This document shows positions 16,210 to 23,323 of a DNA stretch of 43,596 nt, one piece after another; the first letter of the stretch is position 1; each line of letters begins with the position of its first letter. The stretch lies in the NCBI GenBank assembly GCA_035936835.1, contig DASYVT010000129.1:1-43596 (forward strand), in the 5' to 3' direction. Under the pieces are notes generated by a model. That model was not told the DNA's origin. It worked only from the letters and a program-made list of their open reading frames with translations, and searched no databases. Made by a program: the position numbers and the translations under genes. The stretch comes from Candidatus Methylomirabilota bacterium. GTDB lineage: Bacteria > Methylomirabilota > Methylomirabilia > Rokubacteriales > CSP1-6.

Positions 16210-17403
16210 TCAGATGACGGCGTCGCGCCGCAGGCGCTCGATTTCGGCCGGCGCGTAGCCCGCTTCAGCGAGGATCTCGTCCGTGTGCTCGCCGAGGGTC
16301 GGCGGCTCCCGGTCGATGCCCGGGCTGCCGTGCGCGAGCCTGAAGCCCGCGCCCACGAGTCGCATCGGTCCATAGCGCGAGTCGACCGTCTGCAGCACGT
16401 CGCGGTGCTTGAGCTGCGGGTGCTCGACGATCTCGTCGATCTTCCAGACGCAGGCGCACGGAACGTCGGCCGCGGTGAGCCGCGCCTCCCAGCTCTTGGG
16501 ATCGTCCGTCGCCAGCGCGCCTTCGATGACTTCGCGGAGCGCCGCCACGTTGTCGGTCCGCGCCTGCCAGTCCTTGAACCGCGGGTCGTCGAGCGCGTCG
16601 GCGCGCCCGATCGTGCGCATGAGTCTCACGAACTGCTTTTCCGTCAGCACGGAGAGGACGATGTACCCATCCCGCGCCCGGAAGCGGCCGGCCGTCGGCT
16701 TGCGGCTGACTGAGTCGTTGCCGATCTGCCGCTGCTCGATGCCGGCCACGGTGTACTCGGACACGGGGCCGGGGATGAAGGCGAGCGCGGCGTCGAGCAT
16801 CGCGACGTCCACGAACTGCCCCAGCCCGGTGTGGGTGCGCTGGTAGAGCGCGCTTGCCACCGCCAGCGCCGCGGTGATGCCGCCGATCGTGTCGCAGATC
16901 GCGAAGCCGGCGCGCATCGGGCCGCCCGCGGGCTCGCCGGTGATCGACATGATCCCGGACATCGCCTGCAGCTTGCCGTCGAAGGCGGCCGTCGTCCGCT
17001 CCGGTCCCGTGTGGCCGAAGCCCGAGACCGCGCAGTAGATCAACCGCGAGTTTATCGCAGACAGCGCCTCGTAGCCGACCCCGAGCTTGTCCATCACACC
17101 GGGCCGGAAGTTCTCCCACACGACGTCGGCCGTGGCGACGAGCCGCTTGACCACCTCGACCGCCTCCGGCCGCCTGAGGTCGAGCGTGATGCTGCGCTTG
17201 TTGCCGTTCACCGCCAGGAAGCCCGGCGGCATCTTGCGGTCCGCCCACTCCTTGCTGATCAGCTGGCTGCGCGTCTCGTCACCGTCGCGCGACTCGATCT
17301 TCAGGACGTCGGCGCCGAGGAGCGCCAGCTGGTAGGTGCCGTACGGGCCCGCGAGGTACCGGGTGAAGTCGAGGATCCGGACGCCGGCGAACGGCTTGCT
17401 CAT
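16210..17403 (-). CDS. CaiB/BaiF (class III) CoA transferase
   Basis: 397 residues, the usual length. Family blocks are GVRILDFTRYLAGPYGT, LGADVLKIE, NGNKRSITLDL, ENFRPGVMDKLGVGY and VSGFGHTGP. The catalytic Asp is at 171 (FAICDTIGG). These enzymes move CoA between carboxylic acids through an Asp-anhydride. The ATG overlaps the stop of the GrdB-like selenoprotein gene (ATGA at 17400-17403), so the two are probably translated together. The acid it activates is unknown. Confidence 0.93.
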   Translation of the reverse strand: MSKPFAGVRILDFTRYLAGPYGTYQLALLGADVLKIESRDGDETRSQLISKEWADRKMPPGFLAVNGNKRSITLDLRRPEAVEVVKRLVATADVVWENFRPGVMDKLGVGYEALSAINSRLIYCAVSGFGHTGPERTTAAFDGKLQAMSGIMSITGEPAGGPMRAGFAICDTIGGITAALAVASALYQRTHTGLGQFVDVAMLDAALAFIPGPVSEYTVAGIEQRQIGNDSVSRKPTAGRFRARDGYIVLSVLTEKQFVRLMRTIGRADALDDPRFKDWQARTDNVAALREVIEGALATDDPKSWEARLTAADVPCACVWKIDEIVEHPQLKHRDVLQTVDSRYGPMRLVGAGFRLAHGSPGIDREPPTLGEHTDEILAEAGYAPAEIERLRRDAVI

Positions 17404-18323
17404 ACGCCGTCTTTTTCGCGCTTAGCTTTCGCCACGGATTTCACGACGTCGAACTCCTTGCGCCGCTCGGCGATCTCCTCCGGCGTCAGCTTGGCGAGGT
17501 CGTAGAAGTCGAGCTTCCAGGACGCGTCGTCACGCCATCTCTGCGGCGACTGCGCCGTGGTCCGGCCCGCGGGTGCTCCCTCCAGCACGCGCAGCGCCAG
17601 CTCCAGCGTGGCCGACTGCGACTCGACGTCGAACGGGCGTCCGGCGGAGTTCCCGAGCGGGAAATCGCTGAAGAGGAAGCGCGGGACCCCACAACGCTCC
17701 ACGATGTCCTTGGCGCATCCCATGATGACGGTCGGGAGGCCGTTGGCCTCGAGATGCCTGGACACCAGACTCACGGTCTGGTGACACACGGGTCAGCTCG
17801 GGACGAGCACGGCCACGTCCGCGCCGTCTTCCCTGCACCGCCGGAGGAGCTCCGGCGCGTCCGTTTCCATCGTCACCCGGTGGCTCCGGTTCGTCGGCGC
17901 GCCGTAAAACCGCGGCGTCAGCGTGCCGATCCGTCCCGCCTTCACGGCCTCATGCAGGCGCGCCAGCGGAAACCAGGTGTTCGGATCCTCGGCCGTGGTG
18001 TGCTTACGGTCGTACCCGACGTGCGAGATGCGCAGTTCGGGCACCGTCTCCGAGGTATCAGAGTAGACCTTGTAGAACTTGGCGGCGGCGTTGTACTTCG
18101 CTCCCGGCCCCTGGTCGCCGAGCCCTGGCTGGTACGGCGCGGCCGTCGTGATCAGGGCCACGCGCGCCTTCGCCAGAGACATGGTGAGCGGCGTGAAGGG
18201 CACGTCGTCGAAGTGCGCCCAGCGATACGCGCCGTAGCCGAGCGCCAGGTAGTAGTCGCGCGTGCGCTGGATGTACTGGATCGGCACGTCGTGCTCAGCG
18301 GCGAATACCTTCGGATCTCCCAT
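17400..18323 (-). CDS. Glycine/sarcosine/betaine reductase selenoprotein B-family protein with in-frame UGA (Sec177)
   Basis: Read through the TGA at 17793-17795, the frame gives one 307-residue protein; conventional calling splits it in two. Upstream of the UGA are QYIQRTRDYYLALGYGAYR, WAHFDDVPFTPL, VALITTAAPYQPG and FPLARLHEAVKAGRIG. Downstream are PVCHQTVSLVSRHLEANGLP and RFLFSDFPLGNSAG. Both sides fit the GrdB/PrdB family. The UGA falls at residue 177, making a U-P-V-C redox motif where relatives carry U or C. A SECIS-like hairpin follows at the right distance. The start at 18323 (MGDPKVFAAEHDVP) follows the PPOX gene by 8 bases; its ribosome binding site is weak. A nonsense mutation is the alternative. 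The substrate is unknown; the fused reading is an inference. Confidence 0.8.
17763..17783 (-). promoter_or_regulatory. Bacterial SECIS-like hairpin after the in-frame UGA
   Basis: In the mRNA, nine bases after the UGA, CACCAGAC (17783-17776) pairs perfectly with GUCUGGUG (17770-17763) around a CGUGA loop (17775-17771). The loop begins 18 bases after the UGA and has G as its second base. This fits the known bacterial SECIS consensus: a loop about 16-37 bases downstream, with a G among the first two loop bases. It would recruit SelB with Sec-tRNA. Confidence 0.75.
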
Positions 18324-18331
18324 ATGGGGCA

Positions 18332-18715
18332 CTATAACTGGATTTCGAGCCAGGCGCGGTGGTTGATGCGGCCGGTCAGGCGTGAGAGCAGGTTGGTCAG
18401 GCGCATCTGCCAGCCGTACTTTGCCTGAAGCGCCGCGTAGGCGCGCTCGATCGAGCGGGGCTCCGTCAGGATGCGCGCGGTGGCCTCCCGCCACTCGCCA
18501 CGAACCCGACCGCGCGCATCCGAAGGCGCGACCCGCGCCCGCTGGGAATGCCGCAGCCGCTTGACCTTGCCCGATTGCTCGGCGGTGAACACGTAGAGCC
18601 TGCCGTCGGCCGCGGCGAACCAGACAGGCGTCGCGACCTCGGCGCCGTTAAGGCGGTATGTGGCCAAGCTTATGTAGCGGGCCCGATCGAGTTCGGCGAC
18701 GCCGGCTGCTACCAT
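18332..18715 (-). CDS. PPOX-class (F420-dependent-type) oxidoreductase
   Basis: 127 residues, split beta-barrel. The pattern LDRARYISLATYRLNGAEVA, TPVWFAAADGRLYVFTAEQSG, KVKRLRHSQRARVAP and RGRVRGEW is characteristic of the small F420- or flavin-binding PPOX proteins. The ATG at 18715 gives the normal N-terminus. It is the first gene of a three-gene run, 8 bases ahead of the selenoprotein gene. It may deliver electrons to that protein, but this is only suggested by position. Confidence 0.85.
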   Translation of the reverse strand: MVAAGVAELDRARYISLATYRLNGAEVATPVWFAAADGRLYVFTAEQSGKVKRLRHSQRARVAPSDARGRVRGEWREATARILTEPRSIERAYAALQAKYGWQMRLTNLLSRLTGRINHRAWLEIQL

Positions 18716-18732
18716 CGCGCCGATCGTGCCAG

Positions 18733-18766
18733 ATCACCGGGGACAGGTCAAACCGGGGACGGGCAC
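18733..18766. repeat. Short repeat CCGGGGAC ... CCGGGGAC in a divergent promoter region
   Basis: Between the divergent PPOX and TauD genes, CCGGGGAC occurs twice (about 18737-18744 and 18753-18760), the first followed by AGG. The segment is flanked by GTGCC and GGGCAC. The GGGGACAGG core recalls the GGACAGG of the hairpin near 29015. It looks like a degenerate REP-type fragment, with low certainty. Confidence 0.35.
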
Positions 18767-18786
18767 TTGATGCTATTCTCCCTGCC

Positions 18787-19641
18787 ATGATCGAGGTTCG
18801 CCGCCTGGGGCCACAAATCGGCGCCGAGGTCCAGGGAATCGACGTCAAGACGCTCGACGACGGGGGCTTCGCCGTGATCTATCGGGCGTGGCTCGATAGC
18901 AACGTCCTCGTGGTTCGGGACCAGGACCTCCAGATCGAAGACTTCCTGCGCTACAGCCGCCGCTTCGGGCTCGTCCAGCCGCACCCGTCGAAGGCGACCC
19001 GCCACCCCACCTATCCCGAGATCACCCTGCTGGGCGTCAACAAGTTCGGGCCGGACGGCGCGCTCGACATGGCCATCTATCGACGCGGCGCCGAAGGATG
19101 GCACACCGACGGCGCGTACGATCAGGAGCCGTTCAAGGCGACCCAGCTCTATGCCCTCGCCGTTCCCAGCACCGGCGGCGACACGCACTTCGCCAGCATG
19201 TACGCGGCGTACGATGCGCTGCCGCAGGCGCTCCAGCGGCGTCTTGACGGCGTTCTGGGGGCCTTCACCTATGGCGGCCGCCGGAAGGCGACGGCGTTGC
19301 TGAACAAAGAGGACCGCGACTGGACGCCCGTCTTCCATCCGATCATCCGCACTCATCCCGAGACCGGGCGGAAGGGGCTCTACTTCGATCCCGGCAAGAT
19401 CCTGCGCATCGAGGGTCTCGACGAGCGCGAGAGCGACGAGATGATCGAGGAGCTGACCGGCCGCATGATCCAACCCGACGCCGAGTACCGCCACAAATGG
19501 CGCAAGGGCGACATCGTCATCTGGGACAACCGCTGCTCGTACCACAGGGCGGCGGGCGACTACCCGCCCGAGGAAGACCGCATCCATTGGCGCGTCTCGA
19601 TCAAGGAGCACGCCGCCGCGGGCAGGGTCGCCGCCAAGTAG
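18787..19641 (+). CDS. TauD/TfdA-family 2-oxoglutarate-dependent dioxygenase
   Basis: 284 residues, typical length. The Fe(II) triad is His106-x-Asp108 (GWHTDGAY) and His253 (SYHRAAGDY). Arg269 (IHWRVSI) is placed for 2-oxoglutarate. The family N-terminus GPQIGAEVQGIDV supports the ATG at 18787; further upstream the frame is non-coding. A -10-like TATTCT ends 7 bases before the ATG and no clear ribosome binding site is seen, so the transcript may be leaderless. The next gene starts 1 base after the stop. The likely role is oxidative opening of a C-O, C-S or C-N bond in a small acid; the substrate is not identifiable. Confidence 0.9.
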   Translation: MIEVRRLGPQIGAEVQGIDVKTLDDGGFAVIYRAWLDSNVLVVRDQDLQIEDFLRYSRRFGLVQPHPSKATRHPTYPEITLLGVNKFGPDGALDMAIYRRGAEGWHTDGAYDQEPFKATQLYALAVPSTGGDTHFASMYAAYDALPQALQRRLDGVLGAFTYGGRRKATALLNKEDRDWTPVFHPIIRTHPETGRKGLYFDPGKILRIEGLDERESDEMIEELTGRMIQPDAEYRHKWRKGDIVIWDNRCSYHRAAGDYPPEEDRIHWRVSIKEHAAAGRVAAK

Positions 19642-19642
19642 C

Positions 19643-20656
19643 ATGCGCACGATCGACATTCACGCTCATGTCGTCCCCCAGTCGCTGTGGCGCGCCGCCG
19701 ACGCCGGCGCTGCGTGGTACGGCTATCGGCACGAGCCGGGCGAGGGCATCGGCACCGTCGTGGGCAACGGCAAGCGCACCGGCTTCACCTCGCCCAAGGT
19801 GCGCTTCACGGCGGAAGAGCGGATGGAAGACATGGACGCGCAGGGCGTCGACGTCCAGGTCATCTCGATCCACACGCCGTTCTTCGGCTACCACCTCGAC
19901 CCCGCGCAGGGCCGGCAGCTCGCGCGGGAGGTCAACGACGAGATCGCGGGCATGACGCGCCGGTGGCCCCGGCGCTTCGCCGGCCTCGCCACGCTGCCGG
20001 TGCAGGACGTCAAGGCGGCGATCAACGAGTTGGAGCGCGCGGTGACCGTCCTCGGCCTCAAGGGCGCCGAGCTCGACACGCAGGTAAACGGCCTACAGTG
20101 GGACGAGCCGAAGTTCCTGCCGTTCTTCAAGGCCGCCGAGGCGATGGGCGCCGTGCTCTTCTTCCACCCGCAGCCGCAGCATAACTTCCTCATGGAGAGG
20201 ACCCCGCGCGACGGCCTCTTCAACAGCCTCGGTGTCATCCTCGACGACGCGATCGTCGTCGCGATCCTGATCGCGGGCGGCGTCCTCGAAGCGTGTCCCA
20301 ATCTCCGCGTCTGCATCGCCCACGGCGGCGGCCCGGCGTGCTACGCGATGGGACGCCTCGACCGCGGCTGGCAGGGCCGCCCCGAGGCTCGCCGCATCCC
20401 CCAGCCGCCGAGCGCCTACCAGCGGCGCCTCTACTACGACTGCGTCACGGGCAGCGAGGCCGCGCTGCGCTTCCTGCTCGACCAGGTCGGCGCCGACCGG
20501 GTGGTGCTCGGCAGCGACTGGCCGTTCGTTCCGTGGCATCCTTCTCCCGTCGCCTGGGTCAAGGGGCTCGAGAGCCTGACCCAGGACGAGAAGGAGCGCA
20601 TCCTCTGGCGAAACCTCGAGGCCCTGCTGGGCATGCAGGAGGACTCTCATGGCTGA
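19643..20656 (+). CDS. Amidohydrolase-2 family metal-dependent hydrolase (ACMSD-like)
   Basis: 337 residues. Metal ligands are visible in order: His7-x-His9 (IDIHAHV), a barrel His (LFFHPQPQHN), the following His (CIAHGGGPACYAMGRLDRGW) and Asp in VLGSDWPFVPWHP. This is the pattern of ACMSD and related zinc decarboxylases/hydrolases. It lies between a dioxygenase and a cupin and overlaps the cupin by 8 bases, so the three genes probably form an operon for a small aromatic or carboxylic compound. Decarboxylation rather than hydrolysis is plausible from the subfamily. Confidence 0.9.
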   Translation: MRTIDIHAHVVPQSLWRAADAGAAWYGYRHEPGEGIGTVVGNGKRTGFTSPKVRFTAEERMEDMDAQGVDVQVISIHTPFFGYHLDPAQGRQLAREVNDEIAGMTRRWPRRFAGLATLPVQDVKAAINELERAVTVLGLKGAELDTQVNGLQWDEPKFLPFFKAAEAMGAVLFFHPQPQHNFLMERTPRDGLFNSLGVILDDAIVVAILIAGGVLEACPNLRVCIAHGGGPACYAMGRLDRGWQGRPEARRIPQPPSAYQRRLYYDCVTGSEAALRFLLDQVGADRVVLGSDWPFVPWHPSPVAWVKGLESLTQDEKERILWRNLEALLGMQEDSHG

Positions 20657-21059
20657 CATGAAGGTGATTCGTCTCGCCGACACCGAGATCGTCAAGTTCG
20701 GTCCGGACGCCGTCTACCAGCTCATCCTCGGCGACGATGCGGGCACGACGCCGATACGAACCGGTATTCAGACGTCCCAGCCCGGGTATGTCGCGCCGGT
20801 GCATTCGCACCCCTACATGGAAGTCCTGCACGTCCTCGACGGCTCCGCCGAGGCCTGGATGGATGGCCGGGAGGATGACAAGGTCCGGCTGGAAAAGGGC
20901 GACACCATCGCGCTGCCTCCGAACGTCCCGCACAGCTTCCGCGTCGTCGGCGATCAGGTGCTGAGGCTCCTGGGCACCCACGTGTCACCCAGGCGGATCG
21001 TGGAGTACAAGGACGGCCGTGCGACCGATGCAAGGGGCTACCAGACCCTCGACGGCTGA
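20649..21059 (+). CDS. Cupin domain protein
   Basis: 136 residues with both cupin motifs: PVHSHPYMEVLHVLDGSAE (motif 1, two His and a Glu) and DTIALPPNVPHSFRVVG (motif 2, His). All metal ligands for a mononuclear site are present. The ATG at 20649 has an AGGAGG-type ribosome binding site inside the amidohydrolase gene, whose last 8 bases it overlaps. It could be an enzyme (dioxygenase, isomerase) or a ligand sensor. Confidence 0.88.
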   Translation: MADMKVIRLADTEIVKFGPDAVYQLILGDDAGTTPIRTGIQTSQPGYVAPVHSHPYMEVLHVLDGSAEAWMDGREDDKVRLEKGDTIALPPNVPHSFRVVGDQVLRLLGTHVSPRRIVEYKDGRATDARGYQTLDG

Positions 21060-21068
21060 GGGCTCGGG

Positions 21069-21482
21069 TCAGGCAAGCCCCCAACTCTTCACCCGTTCAG
21101 GCGCGATCCTGAACATCACGCGGTTCGCAGGCATCGCCCGACCACCCCACAGGGTCGCCAGGCGGGGGTATTTCTCGTGGAAGCGCTCGATGAGGGCGCG
21201 CCGCTCGGGGCCGTCGGCCAGAAACTCCGCGCGCCCGAGGACGGTCACGCCGCGTATGTCCCCGCCCCCACCGCCGGCCTCGGCCACCACGCAGACCCGA
21301 GGGTCACGGCGCAGGTTGCGGACCTTCTGTGTGCCCTCGACGCTGATCATGGTCACGGTCGCCGCGTCGTGGAGGAACCACATCGGCATCGCGAGCGGCG
21401 CGCCGTCTGCCCGCACAGTGGCGAGCAGCGCGATCTGCTTGGTCCCGAGGAATGTCTGGATGGCCGGATCGTCGAGGCTCAT
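21069..21482 (-). CDS. Pyridoxamine 5'-phosphate oxidase-related (PPOX/F420-type) protein
   Basis: 137 residues, split beta-barrel. The segments IALLATVRADGAPLAMPMWF, VTMISVEGTQKVRNLRRDPR and VCVVAEAGG match the F420-dependent/flavin PPOX group. Its ATG overlaps the SDR stop (ATGA), so it follows the SDR in one transcript. It converges with the cupin gene, with 9 bases between the stops. It is a second, distinct PPOX protein in the window. Confidence 0.85.
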   Translation of the reverse strand: MSLDDPAIQTFLGTKQIALLATVRADGAPLAMPMWFLHDAATVTMISVEGTQKVRNLRRDPRVCVVAEAGGGGGDIRGVTVLGRAEFLADGPERRALIERFHEKYPRLATLWGGRAMPANRVMFRIAPERVKSWGLA

Positions 21483-22222
21483 ACGGCGAGCCAGCCGCCG
21501 TCGACGACCAGCTCCGTGCCGGTGATGTACGAGGCCTCGTCAGAGGCCAGGAAGAGCACGGCGTACGCGACTTCCTCCACGCGGCCCGGGCGCCGCATGG
21601 GCACGCCCGCGAGCATCTTCTCGCGGAACGCGGGATCGGCGGTGGCCTTGGACGTGCGCATCGCCGGCATGACGCCCGGATGCACCGAGTTCACGCGGAT
21701 GCCGCTCCGGGCGTACTGCACCGCGGCCGACTTGGTCATGAGCCGCACGGCGCCTTTCGAGGCGTTGTAGGCCATGTGTATCCCCTTCTGGCCCACGAAG
21801 CCGGAGACCGACGAGATGTTCACGATGGCGCCGCCGCCGGCCTTTTCCATCACCGGAATCGCGTGCTTCATTCCGAGAAAGACGCCCTTGGCATTGACCT
21901 CCATGAGCCGGTCCCAGGCAGAGGTGCTCAGGGGGTCCGGATCGAAGGTCCCGCTGATGCCGGCATTGTTGACCAAGACGTCGAGCTTGCCGAACTGCGA
22001 GAGCGTGGCCGCGATCGCCTCCTGCCAGGCCGGCTCGCTCGTCACGTCCAGGCGGACGAAGCGACCCATCCCGCCCAGGCCGTCCGCGACCTGCCGCCCT
22101 TCCGCCTCGAGCACATCGGCCACAACCACCTTCGCCCCTTCTTTGGCAAAGATGACGGCCTCGCTCTGGCCCATGCCGCTGGCCCCGCCCGTGATCAGCG
22201 CGACTTTTCCTCCGAGTCTCAT
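21479..22222 (-). CDS. Short-chain dehydrogenase/reductase (SDR)
   Basis: 247 residues, classical SDR. TGGASGMGQ lies at residues 11-19, NNAG near 86, catalytic Ser in ISSVSGFVG, YNASKGA, and the C-terminal ELVVDGGWLAV. Asp in VVVADVLEAEGR suggests NAD rather than NADP preference. It is coupled to the downstream PPOX gene by a 4-base overlap and lies 41 bases after the CDF gene. The substrate is unknown. Confidence 0.92.
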   Translation of the reverse strand: MRLGGKVALITGGASGMGQSEAVIFAKEGAKVVVADVLEAEGRQVADGLGGMGRFVRLDVTSEPAWQEAIAATLSQFGKLDVLVNNAGISGTFDPDPLSTSAWDRLMEVNAKGVFLGMKHAIPVMEKAGGGAIVNISSVSGFVGQKGIHMAYNASKGAVRLMTKSAAVQYARSGIRVNSVHPGVMPAMRTSKATADPAFREKMLAGVPMRRPGRVEEVAYAVLFLASDEASYITGTELVVDGGWLAV

Positions 22223-22263
22223 AGCGTTTCCCTTTCCGTGGTCAGAGCGCCCGGCAGGCGAGC

Positions 22264-23292
22264 CTAGGGCGCGGGATGCGGCATGTCCGGCTGGACCGCC
22301 TCTTCGAGCGTGAGCGGCGTCACCTTCAGGAACGGCTCGCGGCGGATCGCGCAGTCCTCGAGGTCGCAGACTGCGCAGTAGGTCCGGTGGCAGGGGTCGG
22401 TGTGGAAGACCATCTCCCCCTCGACGCCTAGGTCACGGATCACGCGGGCGGCCACGTCCTCCGAGACCTCGTGGGCCCGCTCCACGCTCCAGAACTCCGG
22501 CACCACCAGGTGCGCTTCGACGTGGTGGAATCGCCCCGAGCGGATGGCGCGCAGGTGATGCACGCGGATGACGCCGTGGCCGAGGTAGCCCTGGAGGGCG
22601 TTGAGCACGCGGCTCAACAACACGGGGTCCTCCTCGTCGAGGAGCCCGCCCGCGGCGTGACGAACGAGCCTGAAGCCCGTCCACATGAGCGACAGCGCGA
22701 CCAGCAGGGCGACGATCGGGTCGAGCCACGCGCGGCCCGTCAAGTGCACCAGCAGCAACCCGACGACGACACCCGAGCTGGTCCAGAAGTCCGCGATCAC
22801 GTGCTGGCCGTCGGCCACGAGGGTCAGCGACTGGTAGCGGCGACCGGTGCGCACGAGGTACCAGCCGAGGACCAGGTTCACGAGCCCGGTCCCGAAGACG
22901 ATCAGGATTCCCGTGCTGATCTGCCTGACCTCGGCCCCGGCGAGCAGGACCCGCGCCACCTCGTAGACGATCACGACCGAGGCGAAGGCGATGAGACCGC
23001 CCTCGAAGGCCGCGGAGAAGAACTCGATCTTGCCGTGGCCGTAAGGGTGGTTGCGGTCGGCGGGGCGCCCGGCGAACAGCAGGCCGCCCAGCGCAAAGAC
23101 GGCGGCGACCACGTTGACGATGGACTCGAGGGCGTCGGAGAGCACCGCCGTGGAGCGGGTCATTCGGTAGGCCTGGTACTTGGCCGCCAGCATGAGGACG
23201 GCGACCACCAGGGAGAGCAGGCCGGCACGGAGCCGGATGCGCGCGTCGTCAGCAACGGACGTTTCTGGGGCAACCGAGGTCTCGGGATTCAC
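22264..23292 (-). CDS. Cation diffusion facilitator (CDF) metal transporter with Cys-rich C-terminus
   Basis: 342 residues. About six membrane helices (roughly 20-215) precede a cytosolic ferredoxin-like domain. Typical CDF motifs are LSDALESIVN (TM2), NHPYGHGKIEFFSA and ADGQHVIADFWTS (TM5 His164, Asp168). In TM2 Asp53 is kept, but the second metal-site position of YiiP-type exporters appears to be Ser57. The C-terminus adds FHTDPCHRTYCAVC with a further Cys (Cys301, 306, 309, 314), a possible extra metal site. It lies 31 bases after the symporter gene. It would export a divalent cation (Zn, Fe, Mn or other). Confidence 0.88.
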   Translation of the reverse strand: MNPETSVAPETSVADDARIRLRAGLLSLVVAVLMLAAKYQAYRMTRSTAVLSDALESIVNVVAAVFALGGLLFAGRPADRNHPYGHGKIEFFSAAFEGGLIAFASVVIVYEVARVLLAGAEVRQISTGILIVFGTGLVNLVLGWYLVRTGRRYQSLTLVADGQHVIADFWTSSGVVVGLLLVHLTGRAWLDPIVALLVALSLMWTGFRLVRHAAGGLLDEEDPVLLSRVLNALQGYLGHGVIRVHHLRAIRSGRFHHVEAHLVVPEFWSVERAHEVSEDVAARVIRDLGVEGEMVFHTDPCHRTYCAVCDLEDCAIRREPFLKVTPLTLEEAVQPDMPHPAP

Positions 23293-23323
23293 GACCCGAT
23301 TCTACCTTGCCTGCCCGCCCGGG

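Noticed and set aside
17400-17789. Separate 129-residue protein beginning at a GTG after the TGA
   Set aside because: It lacks a ribosome binding site and starts in the middle of the GrdB-type fold; it is the continuation of the upstream frame through Sec177.
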